Shown: positions 7,565 through 17,261, numbered from the stretch's first letter. The stretch: DNA of 21,924 nt from JBKPHS01 sp046729975 (GCA_046729975.1 JBKPHS010000038.1:1-21924), one strand, 5' to 3'. Notes: a model not told the origin generated them from the sequence alone. Numbers and translations are program-made.

Positions 7565-8788
7565 ATGCCCGTTTCCTGGAGAACACGTCGAGCGTCCCGT
7601 GCGGGCGCGACCATGCCGGCGAATGGCCGGGCCGCCCCGCGTCTCGCAATGGCCCCCGCGCCGACCACGTTCGAAGGGCCGGCCCGACTGGGGAAGCGGA
7701 CCAAGCGCCTGGTGCCGCAGCTCGAGCCTGGCGACATAGCCATCGTCGACCACGAGGACATCGACCGCGTGTCGGCGGACGACCTCGTGGCCAGCGGCGT
7801 GCGCTGTGTCGTGAACGTCGCCCGCTCGTCCTCCGGGCGCTACCCGAACGCCGGGCCGTTGATCCTCACACAGGCGGGAGTGCACCTGCTGGACGTGCCG
7901 GGGGCGCCGCTCTTCGAGGAGCTGAAGGATGGCGAGACCGTGAGGGTCGAGGGCGGCAGGCTCCTGCGCGACGGCGCGCTCGTCGCCGAAGGCGAGGTGC
8001 AGGATCAGGCGACGGTCTCACGCGAGCATGAGGACGGCCAGCGGAGGATCGGAGATGCGCTCGAGGCATTCGCGGAGAACACGATCGAGCACATCCGCGA
8101 CGAGCGCCATCTGCTCGCCGGCAACATCGAGCTGCCGGAGCTCGAGACCCAGTTCCGCGACCGCCCCGTGCTCGTCGTCGTGCGCGGGGTCGAGCACCAG
8201 AAGGACCTGCGGATCCTGCGGCCCTACGTGCGTGACGTGAAGCCGGTGATCCTGGCTGTCGACGGCGGCGCCGACGCGATCATCGAGGCCGGGTTCATGC
8301 CGCACATGATCGTCGGCGACATGGACTCGGCGAGCGATCGCGCCCTCGGCTGCGGCGCCGAGCTGGTGGTCCACGCGTATCCGGACGGCCGGGCGCCTGG
8401 CCGCGGGCGACTCGAACGGCTGGGGCTCGATCACAAGGTTGTCCCGGCGCCGGCGACCAGCGAGGACGTGGCGATGCTGATCGCGGCCGAGAAGGGCGCC
8501 GAGCTGATCGTCACGGTCGGCTCTCACTTCAACCTGATGGAGTTCCTCGACAAGAACCGCCGTGGCATGTCTTCCACGTTCCTGACGCGGCTGCGTATCG
8601 GCGAGATCCTCGTTGATGCGAAGGGCGTGAGCCGGCTCTACCGGCCCTCGCCGGGCTGGGGGCCGCTCGCGATCGTGTCGCTGGCCGCGCTCATCACGAT
8701 GGTCGTGATAGTCGCCTTCTCCCAGAACCTCGGCGAGCTCTGGGACCTGATCTGGCTCAAGCTCCAAGTGCTGTTGGGCGCCGAGTAG
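7565..8788 (+). CDS. steA: SteA-like cytokinetic ring protein (thiamine pyrophosphokinase-like fold plus C-terminal membrane anchor)
   Basis: In Corynebacterium, SteA with SteB is linked to cell separation and peptidoglycan hydrolase control at the septum; the M. tuberculosis relative is recalled as Rv1697. The protein is 407 aa from ATG 7565. Family landmarks include GPARLGKRTKRLV at 38-50, LEPGDIAIVDHEDIDRV at 53-69, SSGRYPNAGP at 89-98 and EAFAENTIEHIRDE at 167-180. A TPK-like core holds AVDGGAD at 231-237 and VGDMDSASD at 250-258. Next come STFLTRLRIGEILVDAKGVS at 337-356 and one membrane helix at about 366-386, then a short tail. The first about 28 residues are poorly conserved in character, so ATG 7613 or ATG 7649 could be the true start. 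It is followed 4 nt later by steB. The membrane helix suggests inner-membrane anchoring with the main domain in the cytoplasm. Confidence 0.9.
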   Translation: MPVSWRTRRASRAGATMPANGRAAPRLAMAPAPTTFEGPARLGKRTKRLVPQLEPGDIAIVDHEDIDRVSADDLVASGVRCVVNVARSSSGRYPNAGPLILTQAGVHLLDVPGAPLFEELKDGETVRVEGGRLLRDGALVAEGEVQDQATVSREHEDGQRRIGDALEAFAENTIEHIRDERHLLAGNIELPELETQFRDRPVLVVVRGVEHQKDLRILRPYVRDVKPVILAVDGGADAIIEAGFMPHMIVGDMDSASDRALGCGAELVVHAYPDGRAPGRGRLERLGLDHKVVPAPATSEDVAMLIAAEKGAELIVTVGSHFNLMEFLDKNRRGMSSTFLTRLRIGEILVDAKGVSRLYRPSPGWGPLAIVSLAALITMVVIVAFSQNLGELWDLIWLKLQVLLGAE

Positions 8789-8792
8789 CAGC

Positions 8793-9668
8793 TTGTTCGA
8801 CTTCCGCTACCACGCGCTCTCGCTCGGCGCGGTCTTCCTCGCGCTCGGCGTCGGCATCCTGCTCGGGGTGACGATCGGCGACTCGCTCGTCTCGGATGCG
8901 GACCGCAGCCTGCGCACCTCCCTGCGCAACGACGTGGTGGACGCCCGCGGCGAGGCACGCGAGGCTCAGCAGGGCATCGATCGCCGCGACGAGGCGCTCG
9001 AGAAGGCGCTGCCCACGCTCGTGGCGGGGCAACTGGTGGGCCAACGTGTCGCGCTCGTCGCCTCGGGCTCGCTGCCGGACGGCGTCGAGTCGAAGGTGAA
9101 GGATGCGGTGGAGCAGGCGGGAGGTGTGCTCGACTCGCGATCGGTGGTCGCGCTTCCCGAGGACGCCGCCGAGGTTCAGAGGGCGGCCGCCACATCGGGC
9201 AGCGGCTCCGGGACGGCGCGCGCCACCGTCGAGTCGGCCGGCCGCCGCGTGGGGCTGTCGCTCGTGCGCGGCGGGCCGCTGATGCGGAGGCTCGAGCAGC
9301 GCCTTCCCAAGCGGTTCGAGGGGGACTACCGCGGCGTCGGCGCAGTCGTCTTCTACCGCTCGCCGCCCGACGAGGAAGAGCCGGACGCCGACCCGTCGAA
9401 GGCCCAGGAGAGGAAGGACGCGGAGGCCTTCGAGAAGGCGATGATCGAGGCTCTCGTCGACCAGGGCGCGACCGTCGCCGGCATCGAGCAGTGGCGCACC
9501 GACCCTTCGCAGGTGCCGTTCTACCGCAGCAACGACCTCTCGAGCGTCGACAGCGTGGACCTTCCCGCGGGTCAGATCGCACTCGTTTACGTGCTCGCCG
9601 GCGAGCGGGGGACCTTCGGCATGAAGGGCAGCGCCGAGCGGGCGGTGCCCGACCTGTCGGGCGGTTGA
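8793..9668 (+). CDS. steB: SteB/MctB-family single-pass membrane protein (often annotated 'copper transporter')
   Basis: The protein is 291 aa and starts FDFRYHALSLGAVFLALGVGIL after TTG 8793. This is the characteristic N-terminus of the DUF3186 family (M. tuberculosis Rv1698/MctB, Corynebacterium SteB). There is one membrane helix at about 8-30, then a charged, probably coiled-coil segment at about 35-75. A mixed alpha/beta extracytoplasmic domain follows, with a Ser/Gly-rich insert (around 135-145) and an acidic linker (DEEEPDAD). There are no cysteines and only one His, so a copper-conducting role is not supported by the sequence. Partnership with SteA in cell separation fits better. TTG is preferred because it gives the family N-terminus; it follows the steA stop by 4 nt with no Shine-Dalgarno, so coupling is likely. 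Confidence 0.88.
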   Translation: MFDFRYHALSLGAVFLALGVGILLGVTIGDSLVSDADRSLRTSLRNDVVDARGEAREAQQGIDRRDEALEKALPTLVAGQLVGQRVALVASGSLPDGVESKVKDAVEQAGGVLDSRSVVALPEDAAEVQRAAATSGSGSGTARATVESAGRRVGLSLVRGGPLMRRLEQRLPKRFEGDYRGVGAVVFYRSPPDEEEPDADPSKAQERKDAEAFEKAMIEALVDQGATVAGIEQWRTDPSQVPFYRSNDLSSVDSVDLPAGQIALVYVLAGERGTFGMKGSAERAVPDLSGG

Positions 9669-9685
9669 TCGTCCGCGTGCCGCGG

Positions 9686-9691
9686 TAGGGT
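9686..9691 (+). promoter_or_regulatory. Candidate -10 box of the GT4 gene, leaderless layout
   Basis: TAGGGT is followed by 6 nt and GTG 9698. The site lies in the 29-nt gap after steB. This would give the transferase its own message starting at the GTG in addition to readthrough from steAB. Confidence 0.35.
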
Positions 9692-9697
9692 CCAGCG

Positions 9698-10529
9698 GTG
9701 CAGTCGCTCCCGCTGGTGGTGTCTCTGATCATCGCGGGGCTGGTGGCCCCCGCGATGGTGAAGGGGCTCCGCACCCAGGGCTACGTGCGCGAGAACTACC
9801 GTGGCGTGCCGGTCGCCTTTCCCTCCGGAATCGCAATCGTCGCGTCGGCCCTGCTCGCTCTTGTCCCGCTCGCGCTGCTCGACGAGGTCGGCGAGGCCGA
9901 CGTGTTCCGTCCCGGCGCCGGCGAGGCGGTCACCTACGTGCTCGGGGTCTCGCTGCTCGGGCTCCTCGACGATCTCGTGGGGAGCCGCGCCATGGGGCCG
10001 CGCGGCTGGCGCGGCCATGCCCGGGCCGCCGCCGCGGGCGGGCTCTCGACCGGCGCGCTCAAGGCCGCGGGCTCGCTCGGGATCGCGCTGTTCGTTCTGG
10101 CGGGCCAGGGCCTCGGCGTCGGGGAATACCTGCTCGCGGTAGCGGTGCTGGTCCTCGCAACGAACCTCTTCAACCTGCTGGACCTGCGCCCGGGGCGCTC
10201 CGCGAAGGCGCTGGTGCTGCTGGGCGCGGCGCTCACGATCGGGTCCGCGGACCTCGACCCGCTGTGGGCGCTCGGACTGTTCATCGGCCCGATCCTCGTC
10301 CTGCTGCCGCTCGACCTGCGCGAGCTCGGGATGCTCGGTGACACGGGCTCGAACGCGGTCGGCGCGGTTGCGGGACTGTGGCTCGTGCTCACGCTGTCCA
10401 CGACCGGTCAGGCAATCGCGCTGGCGCTGATCGCCGTCGCATCAATCTACGGGGAGTTCCGCTCGATCTCGGCTCTCATAGAGCGGACGCCGGGACTCCG
10501 TCATCTAGACTCGCTCGGGAGGACATCGC

Positions 10530-10537
<8 letters not shown>
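9698..10537 (+). CDS. MraY/WecA-family (GT4) glycosyl-1-phosphate transferase-like membrane protein
   Basis: Members of this family move a sugar-1-phosphate from a UDP-sugar onto undecaprenyl phosphate at the inner membrane, starting peptidoglycan, teichoic acid or exopolysaccharide units. The protein is 279 aa with about 8-10 hydrophobic segments. Asp91-Asp92 in LGLLDDLVGSR match the Mg/lipid-phosphate aspartates. GWRGH at 103-107 matches the usual G-x-R-G-H/K loop. NLFNLLDLRPGRS at 156-168 replaces the usual N-x-x-N-x-x-D-G-x-D-G. MLGDTGSN at 212-219 is the last catalytic-loop motif. The C-terminal His cluster of MraY/WecA is missing, and the protein is shorter than either. Its place right after steAB suggests a cell-wall or division-linked glycan, but the substrate is unknown. 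The end overlaps the pyrG start by 8 nt. Confidence 0.86.
10506..10522 (+). promoter_or_regulatory. pyrG -10-like box and Shine-Dalgarno
   Basis: TAGACT (10506-10511) lies inside the end of the transferase gene. GGAGG (10518-10522) lies 7 nt before ATG 10530. The Shine-Dalgarno is one of the strongest in the window and fixes the pyrG start. If the -10 is used, the transcript would begin near or within the Shine-Dalgarno, so operon transcription is probably the main source. Confidence 0.5.
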
Positions 10538-12215
<1,678 letters not shown>

Positions 12216-12216
12216 G

Positions 12217-13338
12217 TTGAGGGCGACGCGGGACGAGCGGCGGGCGCTGCTCGACGACTTCGTACGGCTCTGCGAGATCCCGAGTCCCTCGGGCGACGAG
12301 CGCCGCGTGGCGGACGCGGTGGCCCATGAGCTGAGCGCGCTGGGCGTCATGGCGGACGAGGACGCGAGCGGGGTTCAGACGGGTTCGAACGCCGGCAACC
12401 TGCTGGCACGGATCCCCGGGCCTGAGGGCTCGCGGACCATCCTCCTTTGCGCGCATCTGGACACGGTGCCGCTGGAGGGGGAGGTGGAGGTCGTGCGCGA
12501 GGACGGCCGCCTGACCAACATGCACCAGGCGATCCTCGGCGCTGACAACAAGGCGGCCGTCGCCGTCATCCTCGCCGTGGCGAGGCGTCTCGCTCGCCAG
12601 GGGTCTCCCGTGGGCCTCGAGCTGCTGTTCACGACCTGCGAGGAGCGCTCGCTGGCTGGAGCCAAGGCATTCGACCGCTCCGATCTCAGGTCCGAGTTCG
12701 GCTTCGTGTTCGACCACGCCTCGCCGATCGGCGAGCTGATCCTCGCGGCCCCCACCAACTACCGGGTGGAGGCGAGCTTCCGCGGTCAGGCGGCGCACGC
12801 CGGGATCAGGCCAGAGGCGGGACGAAACGCGATCGTGGCCGCAGCCGCGGCGATCACCGCGATCAAGACCGGACGGCTCGACGACGAGACGACCGCGAAC
12901 GTCGGCCGCATCGAGGGCGGAACCGCCCCGAACGTCGTCGCGCAGCGCTGCCGCGTCGAGATGGAGGCGCGGAGCCTGGACACGGCGAAGGCCGCCGACC
13001 TGGTCTCGCGGATGGTCGACGCAGTGACCGAGGCCGCGAGCGACAGCGAATGCGACGTCGAGATAGCTGTCGAGGAGCAGTCGCGGGGCTACCGGATGAG
13101 CCGCACGGGCGAGCCGGTGGGCGCCGCCGCAGCGGCGCTCGAGTCGCTCGGGATCGAGCCGCGCTACGTCGCCACGGGAGGCGCCAGCGACGCCAACGTC
13201 TTTCAGGCGCAGGGCTTCCAGTGCCTGAACGTGGCGAACGGCACGGAGCGAAACCACGAGCCCGACGAGAGCGTGACCGTCGAGGCGCTCGAGACGATGC
13301 TGGACGTGGCGCTCGGCATAGTCGAGCGCAGCGCGTGA
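12217..13338 (+). CDS. M20-family metallopeptidase, peptidase T-like
   Basis: The protein is 373 aa. M20 peptidases are cytoplasmic two-zinc exopeptidases or amidohydrolases. The full metal set is visible: His80 and Asp82 in CAHLDTVPL, bridging Asp110 in LGADNKAA, catalytic Glu142 and metal Glu143 in TTCEERSLAG, Asp166 in FVFDHA, and His347 in NGTERNHEPDE. The lid-domain dimerisation motif RGQAAHAGIRPEAGRNA is at 189-205, with IEGGTAPNVVAQRC further on. TTG 12217 is chosen because it directly follows the pyrG stop and gives a normal N-terminus; the open frame extends upstream only inside pyrG. The substrate is unknown; tripeptide release as in PepT is one option. Its stop overlaps the next gene (GTGA), so it sits in a tightly coupled operon. 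Confidence 0.92.
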   Translation: MRATRDERRALLDDFVRLCEIPSPSGDERRVADAVAHELSALGVMADEDASGVQTGSNAGNLLARIPGPEGSRTILLCAHLDTVPLEGEVEVVREDGRLTNMHQAILGADNKAAVAVILAVARRLARQGSPVGLELLFTTCEERSLAGAKAFDRSDLRSEFGFVFDHASPIGELILAAPTNYRVEASFRGQAAHAGIRPEAGRNAIVAAAAAITAIKTGRLDDETTANVGRIEGGTAPNVVAQRCRVEMEARSLDTAKAADLVSRMVDAVTEAASDSECDVEIAVEEQSRGYRMSRTGEPVGAAAAALESLGIEPRYVATGGASDANVFQAQGFQCLNVANGTERNHEPDESVTVEALETMLDVALGIVERSA

Positions 13339-14342
13339 CCCGCCTGGTCCTGCGGCGCGGGAGCATCGCGTCGGTCGAGCGGGAGGGGCCCGCGGCGGAG
13401 ATCACGGTGGACGTCGGCGGCGAGCTGCGGCGCGCGATCTCCTACACGGCACTCACCGGCCCCGTGGCGCCCGGCGACGAGGTGCTCGTGAACGCCGCCG
13501 CGGTCGAGCTCGGGCTCGGAAGCGGCGGCTTCGACATCGTCCACGCGAACCTCACGCGCGGGCTCGAGGGCGAGGGCGAGTCCGGCGCCCACGTGATGAA
13601 GCTCAACTACACGTCGCTCCAGCACGCCGTGCGGCCGATCGAGGAGCGAGCCGCCGCCCCGGAGGGACCAATCTCGAAGCCGGTCGCGGTCATTGCGCTC
13701 CAAGGGCAGCTGCCCTGCGTCGCCTGGGCGGCGAGGGGGTCGCGGGTCGGCTTCGTGCAGACCTCCGGCGGGGCTCTCCCCGGGGCGCTCTCCCGAGCGG
13801 TCCGGGAGCTGCGCGAGCGGGGGCTGCTCGCCGGCCACGTGACGGCCGGACCGGCGTTCGGCGGCGAGGCTGAGGCGATCACGGTCGCCGGAGCGCTGCA
13901 CGCGGCCCTGACCGTCGAGGGCTGGGACGCTGCAATAGCCGGCCCCGGACCTGGAATCGTCGGGTCGGGCAGCACGCTCGGCCACGGCGGGCTGGCCGCG
14001 CTCGACAGCACTCATGCGGCGCTCGCGCTCGGCTGTCGCGCGATCGTCGTCCCGCGCATGTCGTCCGGCGACCCGAGGGATCGCCACCGCGGGCTCTCCC
14101 ACCACACCGCGACAGTGCTCGAGCTGCTCCTGTGTCCCGTCACGGTCGCACTGCCGGCCGGGACGGAGGTCCAGCTGCCAGACGGGCACGAGCGGGTCGA
14201 GGCCGAAGCCGATCTCGACGGCTACCGGACAAGCGGGCTCCCCGTGTCTACCATGGGGCGCGGGCTCGACAAGGACGAGCTCTTCTTCCGCGCGGCCCTC
14301 GCGGGTGGCGCCGTCCTGGCAAGGGAGATCGATGCGGTTTGA
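13335..14342 (+). CDS. DUF3866-family conserved protein, function unknown
   Basis: The protein is 335 aa and soluble, with no signal peptide or membrane segment. I recognise the general sequence of the DUF3866 family, found in Actinobacteria and Firmicutes near Nudix and xerD genes; the function has not been assigned as far as I know. Stretches that look conserved are GGFDIVHANLTRGL at 64-77, MKLNYTSLQ at 88-96, GFVQTSGGALPG at 139-150, VTAGPAFGGEAEA at 169-181, GPGPGIVGSGSTLGHGG at 203-219 and RMSSGDPRDRHRGLSHHT at 241-258. The last two look like glycine-rich binding and His/Asp/Arg active-site-like segments. The start GTG 13335 overlaps the M20 stop, and the end overlaps the Nudix start by 11 nt. 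This fixes it as the middle member of a coupled peptidase-DUF3866-Nudix unit. A small-molecule or nucleotide enzyme is a guess only. Confidence 0.85.
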   Translation: MTRLVLRRGSIASVEREGPAAEITVDVGGELRRAISYTALTGPVAPGDEVLVNAAAVELGLGSGGFDIVHANLTRGLEGEGESGAHVMKLNYTSLQHAVRPIEERAAAPEGPISKPVAVIALQGQLPCVAWAARGSRVGFVQTSGGALPGALSRAVRELRERGLLAGHVTAGPAFGGEAEAITVAGALHAALTVEGWDAAIAGPGPGIVGSGSTLGHGGLAALDSTHAALALGCRAIVVPRMSSGDPRDRHRGLSHHTATVLELLLCPVTVALPAGTEVQLPDGHERVEAEADLDGYRTSGLPVSTMGRGLDKDELFFRAALAGGAVLAREIDAV

Positions 14343-14862
14343 GCGCATAGGCGAGGAACGGGTCTGGGAGGGCAAGATCGCCAGCGTCCGGGTGGAGCGG
14401 TGGCGGCTCGGCGGCGAGGAGGTCACCCGCGAGGTCGTCTCGCATCCCGGCGCCGTCGCGGTCGTGGCTCACGACGGGGAGCGCATCTACATGGTGACCC
14501 AGCCACGTGAGCCGGTGCGCGAGGAGGCGCTGCTGGAGCTTCCCGCCGGGAAGCTGGACGAGGAGGGGGAGGAGGTGCTCACGACCGCGAAGCGGGAGCT
14601 CGCCGAGGAGATCGGCAAGGGCGCGCGGACCTGGGAGCACCTCACAACTTTCTACTCCTCGCCGGGTTTCTCCGACGAAGTGGTGCACGTGTACCTGGCG
14701 ACCGGCCTCTACGACGAGAAAGCCGCGGCCGCGGAGGACGAGCGGATCGAGATCCGTGCCGTGCCGCTCGGCGAGCTGGACGATGCGATCGCGGACTGCC
14801 GCGATGCGAAGAGCCTGGTCGGCCTGCTCTGGTTCAAGGCATATCGGGAAGGCAGGCCGTGA
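14332..14862 (+). CDS. Nudix hydrolase, ADP-ribose pyrophosphatase-like
   Basis: The protein is 176 aa; the M. tuberculosis counterpart by position is recalled as Rv1700, an ADP-ribose pyrophosphatase. The family cleaves ADP-ribose or related nucleoside diphosphate sugars to AMP and a phosphate ester, using metal ions. The Nudix box is at about 73-95, starting GKLDEEGEEVL and ending AKRELAEEIG. It has one extra residue between the first Gly and the first Glu (G-x6-E rather than G-x5-E). The ADPRase marker SSPGFSDE is at 109-116, and EEALLELPAGKL precedes the box. ATG 14332 has AAGGGAG 4 nt upstream and lies within the end of the DUF3866 gene. The stop overlaps the start of the secreted protein (GTGA). 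Confidence 0.95.
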   Translation: MRFERIGEERVWEGKIASVRVERWRLGGEEVTREVVSHPGAVAVVAHDGERIYMVTQPREPVREEALLELPAGKLDEEGEEVLTTAKRELAEEIGKGARTWEHLTTFYSSPGFSDEVVHVYLATGLYDEKAAAAEDERIEIRAVPLGELDDAIADCRDAKSLVGLLWFKAYREGRP

Positions 14863-16250
14863 GGAGGCGGATCACGCTCGTCGCCGCGCTGGCCGCTGCG
14901 CTCGCGGCGCCGGCCGGCGCTCAGGCCGCCACTTTCACGGTCACCGACGACGGCGACTCGGGCACGGGCACCCTGCGCGATGCGATCAACGACGCCAACG
15001 GCGCGGCCGGGGCAGACACGATCGCGTTCCTTTCGAGCGTCCATACGATCGCGATCACGAGCACGCTGCCCACGGTGATCGGGCCGGTCACTATCCGCGA
15101 TACGGAGGGCGACGTTACCGTCTCGTCCTCGACCGCGGGCGCCAGCCCGCTGATCCGCTTCGCCGGCAGCGCCGACGGCTCTCGCATCGAGGCTGTCGGC
15201 TTCACGCGCAGCGGCGGGACCGGCATCGAGGTTGCCAGCGACGCCCGTCAGGTGACCGTCACCCGCAGCCCGGTGTTCGGCTCCGGGATCAACCCGATCG
15301 ACCTGCTCGGCGCGGCAAACGACGGCATCGGGACGCCCGAGGTGAGGGTCGGCCCGCGGCAAGCTGACGGCACTCTTCCGGTAAGCGGCAACGGTCCTGG
15401 TGGCACCGCCGAGATCTTCAGGGGCGATCCTCGCGGCTCGGCCCCGATCTCCTACCTCGCGACTGTCGGCTCGGACGGCTCCTTCGGCTATGTGCCGCCC
15501 TCCGAGCTTCAGCCTGGAGAGCACGTCGTCGCGACAGTCACCGACGGGAGCGGGAACACGTCCGAGTTCTCGCCGACCGCGACCGTCCCGAGCGACGTCG
15601 TCTCGCCGTGGATCGCCGGCGCCCGCGCGGTCTCCACCAACGCGATCGTCGTGCAGCCAACCGAGCCGCTCGACCCGGGCTCCGTGCAGCTCACCGACTT
15701 CGTCGTCCAGATGGCGGCGAAGCCGCGCGCCGTCACGGGCGGCTCGATCGCATCCGACGGCTCCTCGCTGACGCTGCGGACGTCGACCTCCTGGCTCCCC
15801 GGCGAGGCCGGCTTCCTCCAGCTGACCGGCCCCGGCGCCCTCACGGACTCGGTCGGGAACCAGAACCTCGACCTCTCGGCCGTGCGCGTGGCCGCGGCCC
15901 CCGGCGACCTGATCGCACCCGTCATCACGAGCCTCAGCTTCAAGCCCAAGCGGATGTGCCTCACGAAGAACCGGCGCTGCCGCAAGCCCGGGATGAGGAT
16001 CACCTTCATCGCGAGCGAGAAGGGACGCGGCAAGCTCCAGGCCGTAAGGGGCAGCCGGGCCAAGTCCAAGAACTTCGATATCGAGGCGGGCCGGAACACG
16101 TACCGCTTCGACGGCACTTTCCGTGGCAAGAAGCTGCGGGCGGGGCGCTACGCGCTCGTCATCACAATGACCGACGTCGTCGGGAACGAGGCGGCCGAGA
16201 CCCCGTTCAAGACCTTCTACGTGGTCCGGACGACGGCCCGACGACGCTAG
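14859..16250 (+). CDS. Secreted repeat protein with CSLREA-like/beta-helix N-terminal region
   Basis: The protein is 463 aa. A clear Sec signal peptide (RRR, then a hydrophobic Ala/Leu core) ends near AGAQA|ATF, at about residue 23. The mature N-terminus FTVTDDGDSGTGTLRDAI resembles the CSLREA/parallel beta-helix leader of secreted proteins from deep actinobacteria and other phyla. The middle (about 150-360) looks like beta-sandwich domains, with EHVVATVTDGSGNTSEFSPT and a Big-type SVQLTDF...LTDSVGNQNLDL. The C-terminal domain has a basic, two-cysteine stretch KRMCLTKNRRCRKPG that could form a disulfide. No transmembrane anchor or sortase signal is seen. GTG 14859 overlaps the Nudix stop, so a secreted protein is produced from a cytoplasmic-enzyme operon. 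Function unknown; surface binding or envelope structure is possible. Confidence 0.8.
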   Translation: MRRRITLVAALAAALAAPAGAQAATFTVTDDGDSGTGTLRDAINDANGAAGADTIAFLSSVHTIAITSTLPTVIGPVTIRDTEGDVTVSSSTAGASPLIRFAGSADGSRIEAVGFTRSGGTGIEVASDARQVTVTRSPVFGSGINPIDLLGAANDGIGTPEVRVGPRQADGTLPVSGNGPGGTAEIFRGDPRGSAPISYLATVGSDGSFGYVPPSELQPGEHVVATVTDGSGNTSEFSPTATVPSDVVSPWIAGARAVSTNAIVVQPTEPLDPGSVQLTDFVVQMAAKPRAVTGGSIASDGSSLTLRTSTSWLPGEAGFLQLTGPGALTDSVGNQNLDLSAVRVAAAPGDLIAPVITSLSFKPKRMCLTKNRRCRKPGMRITFIASEKGRGKLQAVRGSRAKSKNFDIEAGRNTYRFDGTFRGKKLRAGRYALVITMTDVVGNEAAETPFKTFYVVRTTARRR

Positions 16251-16322
16251 TCCCGGGCCGGCGGCGATGACCGCCGCGTTGCAGCGTCAAGGGAAGACGC
16301 CCGCGCGGACGAACCCCGTCCC
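16251..16322 (+). other. Spacer before xerD with a short GC-rich hairpin
   Basis: CGGCGG (16259-16264) and CCGCCG (16271-16276) form a perfect 6-bp stem with a 6-nt loop. No U-tract follows, so it is a weak terminator candidate only. I see neither a Shine-Dalgarno nor a convincing -10 for xerD in this spacer. Confidence 0.3.
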
Positions 16323-17261
16323 GTGGCCACCGTCGCAAAGCCCGTCGAGACGAGGGCGTACGAGCACCTCGTGCTCGATTTCCTGGCATACCTCGAGTTC
16401 GAGCGCGGGCTGTCCCGCAACACGCTCGAGGCATACCGATCCGACCTGCTCCAGTTCGGCCGCTACCTGGACGAGATCGGGCGCGGCGCGGTGGACGTCT
16501 CCGGGCCCGAGCTCGGCGAGTTCCTGACGCGGCTCGCGAACGGCGACGGCCGGGCGGCCGCCTCGCCGGCCACAGTGCACCGCAAGGCCGCCTGCCTGCG
16601 CTCCTTCTACCGGCATCTCCGCCGCGAAGGGATACGCGACTCCGATCCCACCGCCAGCCTCACGCCGCCGCGGCGCGGGCGCCGGCTACCGCACGTGCTC
16701 ACCCGCGGCGAGATCGGCAAGCTGCTCGAGCAGCCGAAGGGAACCGAGCCCGCGGCGCTGCGCGACCGTGCTCTGCTCGAGCTGATGTATGCGTGCGGAC
16801 TGCGGGCGTCCGAGGCCATCGGACTGGAGCTTGCGGACCTCGACCTCGAGGCGCAGGTCCTCCGGGCGCGCGGCAAGGGATCGAAGGAGCGGGTCGTGCC
16901 GATCGGCAGCAAGGCCGCCGAGGCGCTCCGGATGTATCTCGAGCGCGGCCGCCCGAAGCTGGTGGCTGGGCGGATCGAGGCGCACCTGTTCGTCAACTTC
17001 CGGGGCGGGCCGCTGACGCGCCAGGGCCTATACAAGATCGTCCAGCGCCATGCGGCGAGCGCCGGCCTCGCGGACCGCATGAGCCCGCACACGCTCCGCC
17101 ACACCTTCGCGACCCACCTCCTCGCGGGCGGCTGCGACCTGCGCTCCGTCCAGGAGATGCTCGGCCACGCCGACGTGGCGACGACCCAGGTCTACACCCA
17201 CCTCTCGAGCGAGCGGCTGAAGGACGTCTACTTCCGGGCGCACCCGCGGGCGACTGGCTGA
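16323..17261 (+). CDS. xerD: Tyrosine recombinase XerD/XerC type
   Basis: The enzyme resolves chromosome dimers at dif near the septum together with FtsK. The protein is 312 aa, slightly longer than E. coli XerD. The N-terminal SAM-like core-binding domain covers about 10-105 (LDFLAYLEFERGLSRNTLEA...). The catalytic domain shows every active-site residue: Arg161 in CGLRASEA, Lys185 in RGKGSKER, His256 and Arg259 in SPHTLRHTFATHLL, His282 in LGHADVATT and Tyr291 in QVYTHLS. GTG 16323 gives a sensible N-terminus, and no other in-frame start is better. Its place after the Nudix gene agrees with M. tuberculosis xerD (recalled as Rv1701), with the secreted protein inserted. XerC and XerD are hard to separate by eye; synteny favours XerD. 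Confidence 0.94.
   Translation: MATVAKPVETRAYEHLVLDFLAYLEFERGLSRNTLEAYRSDLLQFGRYLDEIGRGAVDVSGPELGEFLTRLANGDGRAAASPATVHRKAACLRSFYRHLRREGIRDSDPTASLTPPRRGRRLPHVLTRGEIGKLLEQPKGTEPAALRDRALLELMYACGLRASEAIGLELADLDLEAQVLRARGKGSKERVVPIGSKAAEALRMYLERGRPKLVAGRIEAHLFVNFRGGPLTRQGLYKIVQRHAASAGLADRMSPHTLRHTFATHLLAGGCDLRSVQEMLGHADVATTQVYTHLSSERLKDVYFRAHPRATG

Noticed and set aside
16259..16276. Terminator between the secreted protein and xerD
   Set aside because: Only a 6-bp stem without a U-tract; kept as a low-confidence note, not as a terminator call.
16323..17261. Phage or integron integrase marking a mobile element
   Set aside because: Sequence and synteny fit the housekeeping XerD; no att-like direct repeats, cargo or tRNA were seen.
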